A stretch of DNA of 64,000 bases from Chlorops oryzae (Eukaryota; Arthropoda; Insecta; Diptera; Chloropidae): the NCBI GenBank assembly GCA_020466095.1, contig CM035807.1, positions 7,574,240 through 7,638,239 of the forward strand. Reading direction: 5' to 3'. The position numbers and the translations under genes are program-made. Shown here piece by piece: positions 23,570 through 36,100 of the stretch (its first letter is position 1; every line of letters begins with the position of its first letter). The notes under the pieces were generated by a model. The model saw only the letters and a program-made list of their open reading frames with translations. It was not told the origin of the DNA and made no database searches.

Positions 23570-26560
23570 TAAAAAGACTACATTGTGTATTATATTGCCT
23601 GGGTCTCCTCTGTACAGCATTCTTCCTTGTTTTCGTTCCCTTCCCTATTCTTTTTTTTATTTTTTTTTTTTTTAATTCCTGTTAAAAAGTAAGTGGTCCA
23701 ATAAAAACACGCAGTACTTGATATTCCAACTTTAACCTCTACAAAGTAGTCCGAAAACGTATTCATAAATGGCCGTTATAAAGGAAATTCACTTTCTTTT
23801 CATTCATTCACTTATTCACTCATTCATGCTGTGCGAATTTTAACCCCAAATGTCCCAAAGGCGAGGTCAAAGGCATTCTCTCTTCTCTCTCTCTCTCTCT
23901 CTCTCTCTGTTCGAAGTGTCATCGTTAAACCAGTTTCAAATTCGGATTACAGAATTTTCCTATTCACATCGCTTTTTTCGCTGTTTTAAGGGAAATTATT
24001 TAAAATTCCACATTTTCGAAATATAATTATGAAAAAAAAAAAAAAAAAAAAAAGAATTATTACGCGATCAGTTCGTGGTCTTTATTGCCCAAAAAAAACA
24101 ATTGTTCGACTTGAGACAGCTTCAGGTTCACCCTTACGAACACTCTGTATGTTCATACTTATTGTGATCGCGCATCCATCAACTTTGAGGCTTTGATCTC
24201 GACACGACACGACACGAACGAACGGACCAGCATAATTCAATTATTGTGTATGAATTTACCTTTTGTCTAAATGCGTTTTCCGTCTTTTGTTTTTCCACGT
24301 CATTTTTATATGATGGAAATTCATACAATTCCGTCGCTTTTTCCGATTCTCCTATTGTGCCAGTGTGTGCCCATTGTTTGTGTCCAACTGGTTTACAAAT
24401 ATCCATTGCTTTGTTCAACATTGGCTTGGCTTTTCTTTATGTTTTATTAGAGTTTATTTTTTTCCTGCTTCATTTTTCGGAAAATTCTTCCTACCTTTAT
24501 TTATTTATTTTTTTTTTTTTTATGATGCTGAATCGTAGCATATTTATGCGCATGTGTGCCGTATCAGATATCAAATGAAGGAGGTCGAAGGGGAAAAATA
24601 GCAGGCAGTACTGGGCGCGCTATTATGAATTATTACTGGTCATGGTGGAATAATATGGAATTTTGTATGTTCGCCTCTCGAGAATGCATTCGAGATGGTA
24701 GAATTCAAAGCCAAGCTACAGATACGCTTGATGGCATTTTCGAGTACATTTATTCAAAATGACCTCGAGAGTACTTGAAAGTTTTCTTCTGAGAAGAATC
24801 CCATAATTTTCGTTTATTTTTTTTTATATTTTATTCTATTTAAAATGCTCGAAAAAGGGTCAAAGTCGAGAGAGATTTGTGAGGAAGTTTCGTTTGATTG
24901 ATAGCGTCACAAATTTTCGAACTGGACAGTTCAAAAAAATGAAAAGACTGACCGGCCTTGATGTACATATATTATATTTCACCCGGAGATCACACGAAAA
25001 AGGTGGCTTTTGTACCTTGTCTCGTGACGCTCATCAATTTCAGCTGGTCAAATATACAAATCCGAAGGCGATGACGGCGACGGCGACTTTCATTGGCGAT
25101 TTTCAGCTGTTACAATATTTTGATGAAATGTGAAATTCAAGCGCTTCACATTTCAATCGAAGAGCCGTTCTCGCTTGCTGCACCCATAATTTTATACATA
25201 CATATGTAAGTATATATAAATATACATATGTATATTCACATGTGTTAATGACTTCCAGAGTCGAATCGCCGGAATCGTGCACCAGCTTCTTCGTCTCTCC
25301 GTCTATCTATGTATGTATTTTGAAATGCAAACACCCCTTGGCGCGATCTCACTGAGTGTGGCCTGACAGCCTCCCCTGCATTGGTACTCAGTGTCGTTTA
25401 CACGTATCTATATATATAAATATGTACTTATTTTTATATGTATGTATGTATGTATGTAATATTTATTAATGCAACGCGCTTGATAAACACAGATGCATCA
25501 TCAAGGGCCCTGGCGTGGAAATGAGGTCTAGCTTTTTCGCTATGTTTAGACTATTAGGTGTGTGCCACTTGGATATCGGATATTTTCGTTTGACTCTCTA
25601 TCTTTCATCCGTCTGTCAGTCTGTCCGCCAGCCCGTCGGTGTGGCTGTCTGTTTATTTTCATCCAATTCTGTCAACGCAACAAAGTGACATGTGTTGGTA
25701 GTTTGAAAACTTCCTGTCTTGTTATTGCAGCACTAAATAATGTAGATGAGTAGATGAGTGACTAGTCTTAGGATTATTTATAGACTTAAATTGAAATTAA
25801 AAAGTGCCTATCAACGGATTTGAACTTCCTGTCAAAATTGATGAAGAGTCTAATGGCATGCAATGTGAGTCCATGTATAATATTTTTATAGTTGACCAAA
25901 TACTTTTAGTGAGGCGGACGTCACGAAGATCGCAGGGGTTAGGGGAATACTTTTGATAAAGGACTGCTCTCCTCTCTCTCTCTTATAGCCAGCTAACAGC
26001 TATGTAATTTAATTAGTGTTCAAGGCATTTAAGTTTTTGGAATCCTACTTCAATAAAAAATCAATCAACTCAGTGGAGCCAAACAAAATTTGTGGCCATC
26101 TATCTCATTGGGGAACCCACGGTATAGCCTTGTCCAGTCTAAACATTTTTTCGTCATATGGTGGCATCTTTTGGCATATTACACTTTGTGTTCTGCTCGA
26201 GAAAAATATTATATAAATTGTATACGAGTGCAGAAGGCTATAAACTTAGACCAAGCCAGGGCACGAACAAGCTTTTTTGCGGCTCTGAGCCAAGAAAATA
26301 TTTGTCGCTCCCATGATGATACTAAGAGTATACTGTTTTCGCATATCTGAGTCAAATTGCCGTCCCTCACACTGGCGCTATGGGCATTATCCATCCCCCA
26401 AATTGGAGCCGGGATCGAGCAAACATTTTAGGAGTTATCATAGATGTTGGTCCCGAATGAGTCAAAAATAAATGGGAAACATAAGGCTCATAAGTATGAC
26501 TCTTAAAAAAACTCATTACGAGGGCAACATAACTGGAAATAGGTGTCATATGTGATTACT
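23570..26560. other. Intergenic; microsatellites, no gene seen
   Basis: This contains a (CT)n run at 23877-23909, a (TATG)n run at 25437-25459 and a long A run at 24030-24052. Hydrophobic open frames near 24250-24580 come from T-rich DNA and lack splice or start context. No gene was recognised. Confidence 0.45.
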
Positions 26561-26563
26561 TTA

Positions 26564-27305
26564 CACTGAGCGAAAACTACGGTTGTGTAATTTACAACGG
26601 TTCGTAGTATACTACGACCGTAGTTATTTTAGAGCAAAACTATAGTACGGACGTATTCAAACATGACTGTAATAGCCATGCGTATTCTTTAGGAGCAAAT
26701 TTCTTTACACACGTATTTAAAAAACTTCTATCAAAAAACACGTAAAATAGTTTTTTTACTTTAAGTAACATATTTAGTCCACGCGAATTAGATTTCTCCG
26801 TGGCGTACGGGTAGCGTATTCGCTCAGCAATCCGAAGAGCTGGGCTTTCAAATCCTACAGCAGGCGAATGAAATGTGTTAAAAATGGGAGTTTTTCAAGT
26901 AAGTGGAAAAATATTAAAGAAAAAAAAAGACATCTAGAGTGAAAAATCAAGCTTACCCAACCGTATAAATTGGAGAGAAGAAGGGCCCCATCCCGGCTTT
27001 CCAAAATATAATTTTTTTTTTTTTGCATAAAATGTTATTTTTAAAGCTTTTTATTCCTGTAAGGTCTTTCAATTTTATATACCTTAATTTTATGTTATTA
27101 TTTGTAAAAAAAAAAAAAAAAAATTACGCCTGCCTGACCGGGGATCGAACCCGCCGACTTGGGATTTGCTGCTACTTGCGTATTTAAACTTTTTTACTAA
27201 GCTTGTGGTTATTTTAACTACGTCCGTTAATAGAGCCAAATCATTGCTGTTCGTAGTTAAATTAACTACGTTTTTGTTATTTTTACTACGATTTTTAGCT
27301 CAGTG
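26564..27305. mobile_element. TIR element with tRNA-like modules inside
   Basis: The inverted ends are CACTGAGCGAAAACTACG ... CGATTTTTAGCTCAGTG, with TA on both sides (26562-26563, 27306-27307). ACTACG/CGTAGT words are repeated near both ends. The interior has a tRNA-like stretch on the plus strand (26794-26872, with A-box-like TGGCGTACGGGTAGCG and B-box-like GGCTTTCAAATCC). On the minus strand 27139-27152 is a perfect T-arm-like GGGTTCGATCCCC. It is 742 bp, non-coding and of unknown superfamily. Confidence 0.65.
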
Positions 27306-27309
27306 TAGA

Positions 27310-28640
27310 ACTCAGAAATTTTGGTTGGCAAAAAACTCATGGGTTTGACTTCATTTCCCTGGGATATTATAATATATTAATTTATAGTACAGTTAATACA
27401 TTGTCTCTTATAAAAACAGCCGTTTTGAATTGGAATAATAGAGACGGTAGGATATTATACATACATATACTTATGTGTTTCCTTTATAGAGATACTATAA
27501 ATTACTTTACAAGTAGAAGAGAAATGTTAGCATTAGATGGCCTATACGAAGTGGAATGCTACAGATAGGTATATGAAGGATGGAATCAAGAAGATTTAAC
27601 CCTTTTTTTTAAATAAAACGGAGAAAACCCGAAGAAGATCAGTCCTTTCAACCTTCCAGAAATATATTTTCATAACAGATTCCATAATTTATAAATTCCA
27701 ATGACTTAAAATTATATTTCTGCTGGCAGGTTTATGAAAAAATATCGCTTCAGTCCTTTCACTTCATTTTGTTTTTTTTGTAACTATCCAGTGCAGAAAT
27801 ATTTTCTTTATTTAATTTTGATTTAACCCAAAAAAAAAATTCGATGTTATCTCATTGCTCTCGCTAACAAATATTCTCTAATTACTTTGATTAATGGGGT
27901 TTCACCCTTCTGCAACTTTGCCGATCGACGATTCAAGAAATCCAACAATTAAATCGCTAAGTACTTCCAGCTACCCGTATCGATAACAATATTTGCATGA
28001 ATTTGAATGTGTAAGTCCCTCTGGATTGACAGTCGAAAATTGTTCAAAATTATGTGCCAGTTGTTGTTCGTTTGGTAGTTGAAATTCCGTAAAAATTTCT
28101 CAACTGTCAATATCCATTTGAAGAGCCCGCATTTGGGTTAGGGACAAAGCGAATCAATGTTCGCTGACATTCGGACATTGAGAAATCGTTGCTGAGTGAT
28201 TCTGAAGTGACAACAACTGGGAATTCTGTGCGATATCGCATTTAATGATCCATCAGATCATGGTGGTTGCGTGGCAACTCATAAAAACTAATGCTTAATG
28301 CCGCAAAATAACATTAATATCGTAATAAAATCGCAAAAATGTGACGCGCTCGAGTGAAATGCAGTTATGTGCGAGCGGCCGCGGCGCGATGAAAGACAGT
28401 CGAATGTTGAGAGGGATAAGGGAGCGGAATTATTTTTTGCTTCGTTATGAACGATTCTTTTGAAGGGTTGCGGAACGAAATGAATGCTTCAAACTATGAG
28501 AGAGAAAAATGATTATTTAATTCTGTTTAAGTAAGAGCGATGAACACTTGGGCTAGTTTTAGATAAAGATAGAGGACATTTTTCAATCAACTCGAAATTG
28601 CGGAAATAAGCTTGAATAATCAATTGAAAATTATTATTTT
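27310..28640. other. Intergenic, no gene seen
   Basis: AT-rich, with a short GC-rich patch at 28350-28430 (GCGAGCGGCCGCGGCGCG). No gene recognised. Confidence 0.45.
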
Positions 28641-29230
28641 TTCACCATAAGAACTTCAGTATATCTTTCTACATGGGAACGGTCTAATTACCACTTCTTA
28701 GGGACCATCAATTAACCACATAGTACTAACTACGGTAATGGATCAGTTTATTTTCACCCACCTTTAGGTCTGGCCAAGCTATCTATGTGTTTACCTTGTT
28801 TGTTTATTTCAAAGCTATAAATTATGACAGTTAGGTATGTGAAAGAGGGCCACCAATGTAAAGATGGTTGAGAAGCGAACTTACGATGCGAGAGGCTCTG
28901 GATTCAGCTCCAAGTTCTGTCGTGGGTGTTTGTGTTTTCACCATAAGAACTTCAATATATCTTTCTACATGGGAACGGTCTAGTTACCACTTCTTAGGGA
29001 CCATCAAGTAACCACATAGTACTAACTACGGTAATGGATCTATTTTCACCCACCTTTAGGTCTGGCCAAGCTATCTATGTATTTACCTTGTTTGTTTATT
29101 TACAAGCTATAAATTATAACAGTTAGGTATGTGAAAGAGGGCCTCCGATGTGGAGTTTGTTGAGAAGCGAACTTAATATGCGAGAGGCTCTAGATTCAGC
29201 TCCCACTTCGATCGTGGATGTTTGTGTTGT
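28641..29230 (+). repeat. Tandem duplication of a ~296-bp unit with a tRNA-like 3' part
   Basis: Two direct copies, 28641-28936 and 28937-29230, both start TTCACCATAAGAACTTCA and stay alignable throughout. The 3' part of each has TGCGAGAGGCTC(T)GGATTCAGCTCC, resembling a degenerate tRNA A/B-box region (GGATTCAGCTCC as B box). It could be a tRNA-derived SINE in tandem. The copies have diverged at scattered bases. Confidence 0.65.
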
Positions 29231-29446
29231 CTAATCTCCCCCACAACGGGCCGATGTGAGGCTTAGGTGTGTCACCCTTCGTTGTGGGAGACACACTAAA
29301 CTAACTACCTAACTAACTAGGTAATAAATCAATAACTTAACTATACATAGAGTACAGTAGAAAAGGTCCGAAAAGAAGAAGAAACGGAAAACAAAGATGG
29401 AAAAAACAGCAAAATAAAAACACTAACATACTGCATAACAAACACC

Positions 29447-29510
29447 CATGACCGAGGTGGGAGTTGAATACAGGGACTTTCGCACCATCTCAGCAAACTA
29501 TGCCATGGAG
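29447..29510 (-). repeat. Inverted fragment of the tRNA-like repeat
   Basis: Read on the minus strand it contains TGCGAAAGTCCCTGTATTCA and ACTCCCACCTCGGTCATG, alignable with the tRNA-like part of the tandem units just upstream. It is an independent or rearranged copy in opposite orientation. Confidence 0.5.
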
Positions 29511-29519
29511 GCTTTCATA

Positions 29520-30190
29520 TCCAATTTTTTCCTTAAGAATACCCATAGAAAGGAATTTGGGACAATTTGAACCATTTCAAAAAGCCACAAAGGAAAAAAC
29601 AAGTTTCTCTGGGTCTGTTGAGAATCATCCGCTCTCCTCTTTTTATACGCATGTAGACCAACTGATTACTGGAAAAGTATTATGAAAATAATCATTTCGC
29701 AGTGCACTCACCACTTCCATCCCTGGACATAAGGACTTTCATAACAGAAGAGTTTTAGGGTTTTTAAAAGAGGAGTTTTTTCTTCGATTACTTTTGTCTG
29801 TACCTGTTGGGTACCCACTGGACTAAGTAATAAAATCAACTCATCGTTTTGCATGGTATTTTTCTTTATCATTAAAATTTTTCTTATAGATTAAGATGCA
29901 AAGCGATAAATATAAATCCATAAAAATGCTGATGATTAAGGTTAGAAATTATAAATTATTTCCCTGTCTGGCGTCTCTGTTTCTCTCTTTAAATCTAAAC
30001 AGTCTGAAAAATGTCTTAAAATCATATTTTAATTATTGTCATTCTGAGTCAAGTATCGAATTAAACCTACACACAAAAATATAAAAAATTAATTACTTAA
30101 AGAAAACAACTGACTAAACAATTACATTTTAACATAAACAATATTGTTAACACACATACAATAAGTTGATATGCCACGCCTCGAATGATG
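29520..30190. other. 3' flank of the membrane-protein gene
   Basis: AT-rich. On the minus strand this lies downstream of the stop codon at 30197 and should hold the 3' UTR. No specific poly(A) site was fixed. Confidence 0.4.
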
Positions 30191-30196
30191 CAGCTT

Positions 30197-33100
30197 CTAC
30201 AAGCATTCTTCGATTTCTGCTTCGGCATCCGTCTGATTCGATAGACTTGTACTTGGTAGTTCGATGTCTAAAAGTTTTAAGCAAGTTTCCGCCTCGAGAT
30301 CATTCACATTGTCTCTTCTCTCCTGCATCTCTATGTCCAAAGTTCCATGTTGACGCTGGAACGATGCCATGAACAGTGTCACAGAAACGACAATGAATAA
30401 GAAAGCCGTACAGGAGCAGACAGCAATTATAATGGTTGACCGATTCGAAACCTGAAAGTTAAAACTCTGGTTGGGTAATGCTTTTCCAATATCATTTGGT
30501 AGTTCCTCAGATAGGTTCTCGTTGAAGGTTTGACCAGCGGGATACACATCAAAATTAATCGAGGTCTTATGCTGGCCAGCTAAGGGGCTATGAAGTGCAT
30601 TGATCGATCTTGAGCCTTTATTACTCAAACTGGCATCATCATCGACCTTACCAGGGAAATACAACCGACAATTCAGTAATTTCCTGTGCAGTGGTTTCAA
30701 GAGGTGAGATGGTTGAATGGTTGTTTTCTTCAGACGACGGAGTTACAACGCCTTCGGGTTGTAGAATCACTTCTCTTTCATTAGAAAGTACTTGGGTACT
30801 ATTATCAAATTTCACTGGCTGTACGGAATCTTCTTCATTGATGGTTGATCCAATAGGAATATTAATGCGGGGTAATAAGGTTGCACTTCCGACCTCTTCT
30901 TCTTCGGATGCTTTTCCGGGTATCTCAATACCGATGGGTTCAACACCTTGCTTCTTAATAACATTATGTTCTGGTTTGACTGTGGTCAGATCTGGTTGTA
31001 AAAATACGGGATCTTCCATATTAATAACAGTTTTTACAAACTCATCGTCATTTACTGGTGGAAGCTCAGTGGCAGTTAACGATTCCTCGAAGGTGATAGA
31101 TAAAGTCTCGTTTTCTGAGGCTTCTAATGGGAGGTTGCTAGAAAGCGTCTTGTTCAAGTTTTCTTCTGACTGATCAGTAATTAAATGATTCTCCACAGTT
31201 TCGGGCTGTATCGTTTTGTTCGCAATAGAATTGGCTTGATAATTATAGTTGGCGTCTATAGTTTGGGCTATATCGCTCTCTATGTCAACAATATCTGTCG
31301 CTGTTTCCGTTAGTTCATTGGATGGTTCAAGTTTATTAATATCGCCATCAACTATGGTTGGGACAGTTGTTCCATCAACTGGGCCACCAACTTTAGTCGT
31401 TTCTTGAAGGTCTTCATTTTCTGTTTCGGAATCTAATTTTGCATTGCTACGAGGCTCTGATATCGGTTCGATGGAACTTGCTTGAACTCCAACTTGAGTG
31501 TCTGGTTCTGCCGATTCATTGGGAAAATGAACAATTGTTTCGTTAGCAATATTAAGAGACGTTCCACCTTCCGTTTGGAAAGCAACGATAGGGTTTTCAT
31601 TACTCTCAAGATCTGTACCCAACTCATCTTTGTTATCAACCACATGAGCTTGAGTTTCCTTTGTGTCCAATAACTGTTCTATAGGAGCGCTTGTTTTTAT
31701 TGGATGAAGTGTCTGAATATCATTGGTTTCTTCGTGCAGGGGCTCACGAAATAATTCGCTAATTAGTTCATCGAGGACAATGGTAGAATTCGATTCGATT
31801 GGAGAGTTTTTCTGAACATTTTCGGCGACTTTCGAATTCGAATCCTGCTCCAATTTATTTCCACTCTCAAAATTTCGACCTTCACGTACAATTTGTGTCG
31901 AAGTTTCTTGGAGAATCATTTCTGGAATTACCGTAGTCGGAAACAGTTGTGTACTTGACGAAATTTCTTGTTCTGTTGCAACAGTCGTTGGCACAATATT
32001 TTCATTAATGCTCTCGGGTGTTGATGGAGGCGATTCTATGGAGAAATTAAATTTTTTTTAAAAAAATTTTAAGTAAGATCAAATTTTTCAATCCTCACCT
32101 TCTTTATTGGGCCTCAAACAGACAAGTGAACTGGCATCACATTTTGTACTCGAGATTGACTCCGAAATTTGTCCTAATGGCAGGTCGTTCTTCAATTCGG
32201 TGGTAGTTTCTCCATTGTATCCGACCAATAATATTTTCTCATTTTCAGGCAAAACGTCGTAAGCGTTTCTAGAAGGGCATATTCATTTGATAAAATTTTA
32301 AATTGGAGTAATATAAAAAAAGAACATCTCGAGAACTTACAGCAATGCTGGTGAGACTGCGATTTGTTCTTTTTCAATTTCATTTTTCACTGAGGTTCGA
32401 ATTGTATCCTCCAAGTTTTCAGCGAGCGATGGTGGAATATAATCATCCTTATCATCTTTAATTGGATTTTCATTTAGAGTGATTGCAATTTCATTGTCAT
32501 CGTCATGTCTAGAAGCCGAAATATATGCCTCAGGTTTGTTGTTGCTCAAAATCGAGGACGTTTGATTTTCTTCTGCAGCAATCATTAAAATACCTTTAAT
32601 GAAATTAAGATGGATTATTTTTTAAAATTAATTTTAACTTTTGGTAAATTTTCATTAAATGAAAAAATTCTCTAAATGCAACCGTGGCATCATGGTTGTT
32701 GAGTTACATAAGAAAAACGATCAAAATGGTTTGAATATAAAATAATTTGAACGTGGTTAAAGTCCTTGCTAAATCTTAGCCGAGACTTGTGATGTTTGTC
32801 TCAAACATGCTTGAAGCATTTTGTATGAGAAATGGTTCAGTTTGCAACATGTGTGAGGCATATTGTATAGAGCTGCAACTGATATCCGGCCTATCCGGCC
32901 TTAAATTTAGTATCTGGCCGGATACCGGATACCATCTATATCAGGCCTGATACCTTACATTAAAAATTTGCTTTACATATTTTGTTTGTGCTATGAATGC
33001 CGATTTAGAAATGGAGCGACTGAAGGAAACCGGATGCAGTTCCGCTAACATATTCACAGAAAATTTCCATTTTTAGAGATTTTTTATTGAAGTTCGGAGC

Positions 33101-36100
33101 AAGCACTTGAAAAAATCATTACTAAAAAGTGTGCTGTGTCAAAAAATAACGTTTGAAATTTTTGCTACCAAACGGCAACGCTCAGGATCATTGCTACGCC
33201 GATCAATATGGCTTTGAACCCGAAAAATATATGACAGACAAAAATTAAATATCCGGCTATTCGGCCCCGGCAACCAGCCGGATATCCGGTATCCGGCATT
33301 CGGCCAGATACACTATCCGTTGCAACACTACCCCATATATCCATATCATTGTCATGTTTCGAGCGGTCCAAGGCCTTTTTCCAAAACACTCTTTTACGAT
33401 TATTAAACACTTGATTTTCCAGCGACGTTACTTGCTTTTCGAGTTACATACATATGTTGAAAATTTTATCAAGAAGTGTTATTGTTAAATTAACGAAGAC
33501 TATAAAAATTCGAGCCCAGAAGGGCGATTACAAAATTCAATGACTATTTTTCATAATTCATGTAACGTGCCAGACCCAAAAGTAAACATACTGCACACGC
33601 ATCGATCGTTAAAAGGGCTCCTCTGATAAAGGTCACTAATCTTATTTGCCTTTCGAGCGAAACAAATGATGATATATTAGAATGCTCTCTCTCATCTCTC
33701 TCTCATATACGCATATGGGATTCGCTCCTTTTGCTACCCATGTCATGATATGATCGATTTCAAATTTAAACGCAACCATCACATGAGTGCCTAGAGAAAG
33801 ATCTTCAATGATGAAGTTTCGAAATGGAAATAAAATAATACCAAAACGAAGAAAAAAAAAAACCGAAATATTCCAGAATTAATTAACTGAGAAATGCCTT
33901 TCTTCTTGCTATAATTGATGCATGTTATAAATTAGGTGATATACATATGTACATATAAGCTCGACACGTTCTACGATTTCAAAGAAATATTTCCTCCTTT
34001 GGAAAACATATGTTCTTCATGTGTAATGGGATCGTAAAGCAATCGCTACCAATGGCTTAGAGACTGCTCGACTTGGTCGGTATATTCTCGTACTGTGCAC
34101 ATTTTCATGGCATTTTAAGTGTAAAAGTGACATAAATATGCCTGCGCTATATAGTATGTATGTATGTCGGTATGTATACAAGAGATAACGTCAAAGAGGA
34201 GTTAATATAAAAATGAGTCTGTGGCCAGAGTGAACAACAAAATGGATAGGAAGCAAAATCCATAAATAGATTCTTTTCCTTGTCCCTTTGTGAATTCCTA
34301 AGGGGATTTTCCCATTTATGTAAACAAAACTTTGTTGGATACATTGCGATGGCTGTCTGTCTGTCCTGTCTGTTTGTTGGACTCAATGCGAAGACACGTA
34401 ACCAAAGAATTCACTGAAGTGTTGATCCCTTCTCAATGGACTCTTCTTCTTTTCGGGGTTTCTTCTTCATTTTTTTTCTTTATTCTTTTATTTTCATACA
34501 TTATTATTTTATTGTACATAGGTATGTAGGTACATATTTATGTATAGATTCTTTTCTTTATTCAGATGAAGTATTGTATAATCGGATGAACTTATCATTC
34601 ACGGTAGATCTTTCAGAAAATGTCTTTTGTCTTTTGGATTCCTTTGAAGTCGATATTCATGCGAGAATCAATGTTATGAGATTTTCTAAGCTTTGTCGTT
34701 TCCATTTCGGATAGCATGAATAAATCCCTTAAGACTTAAACTTGAAATTTCTTTTTTAAATACGAAGCTAATGGAAAAAATCTAGGCAATTATTTTCCAT
34801 CCAGACGCATACAAAAAAAAAAAACTCATTCATATTTGCATATTTTTTTCTGTGCTTTTCCGTCAACATGAAACTTTTCCGAATCTGTTATTCGAAACCT
34901 TTCCCTTGGGACGGTTCCATAGGTCTAGTCTATAAAGTTTACATCATTAGACGCTTTTAAAAGGAATTTAGGTAGTGTGTGAGTAAAGGTGCCTTCTGAT
35001 CGTTTGGATTGGAGAAACTTTGAATATTGTTTATTTTTTCATAGGAAGTACAAAAACAAAGCATTTATTTACATTAACCCTTTACTGCATGATACGTGTA
35101 TATTACATAAGTGGAAATTTTTGCAGTTTAAATCATTTTATTAACCCTTTACTGCATTAAATATTAAATAAGTGGGAAAAAATTTCCCTGTAAATGATTT
35201 TTTTAAACCCTTTACTGCATGTTTTAAAATGGGAAATAGATTTATTAACCCTTTACTGCATAATACTTATGTACCTATATTGAAAAAGTAAAAAAAAGTT
35301 TCGCTGTAAATCGTTTCATTAACCCTTTACTGTATGAAAAAGATTTTTCTTAATAAAAAAGTAGTTTTGTTAACCCTTTACTGCATAGTGAATTAAATAA
35401 GTGTGGGAGAAATTTTTTTGCCTTTAAATTAGTATTAACCCTTTACTGCATATGTTAAATTGGAATAAAATTTTTTCGCTGTAAATTGTTTTATTAACCC
35501 TTTAGTGCATGATATATTAAATGCGTGAATAATTTTTTTCCGCCGTTAACCATTTTATTAATAACCCTTTACTGCAAGAAAAACTTTTTTCGTAATAAAT
35601 AATCTTGTTAACCCTTTACTGCATAATACTTAAATACTTATATTAGGTAAGTGTAAATTTTTTTTTTCCTTGAAATGGTTCTGTAAACCCTTTACTGCAT
35701 ATATTAAATTCGAATAAAATGTTTTCGCTGTAAATAGTTTAATTAACCCTTTACTGCATATTTTATTGCAAAAGTAGATAACATTTTTTTCTCGCTGTAA
35801 ATGGTTCTATTGACCCTTTATTGTATAAGATTTCAAAGAAGTGGAAACAATTTTTCTCGCTGTGAATCAATTTTTATTAACCCCTTACTGCATTAAATAT
35901 TAAATAGATGGAAAAACAATCGCAATAAACTATCAAAAAATCGAGAATCATGTGAATACCCCTGTTAACACAATAAGAATGCCATCTTTCCTTTGGAATA
36001 TATTCCCTTTCGACAGAAGAAGGCTTATTGAGAGAAGTGATCAACCTCTTTGGGTGTTAAGTAAAATTAGTTCAAATTCCTCACAAAATCGAAAATAAAA

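Noticed and set aside
24246..24578. 110-codon hydrophobic frame that could look like a membrane protein
   Set aside because: The hydrophobicity follows from T-rich DNA; there is no conserved motif, and a complementary open frame exists too.
27126..27180. A genuine tRNA gene on the minus strand
   Set aside because: Only the T arm is convincing; no acceptor stem pairing or full cloverleaf could be drawn, and it lies inside a TIR element.
30610..31173. 187-codon plus-strand frame in the membrane-protein region
   Set aside because: It is antisense to the long exon 4; the minus-strand frame has matched splice sites and phases.
35074..35892. Regularly spaced repeats resembling a CRISPR array
   Set aside because: Spacing is irregular (35-76 bp), the spacers resemble each other weakly, there are no cas genes, and the sequence is clearly eukaryotic.
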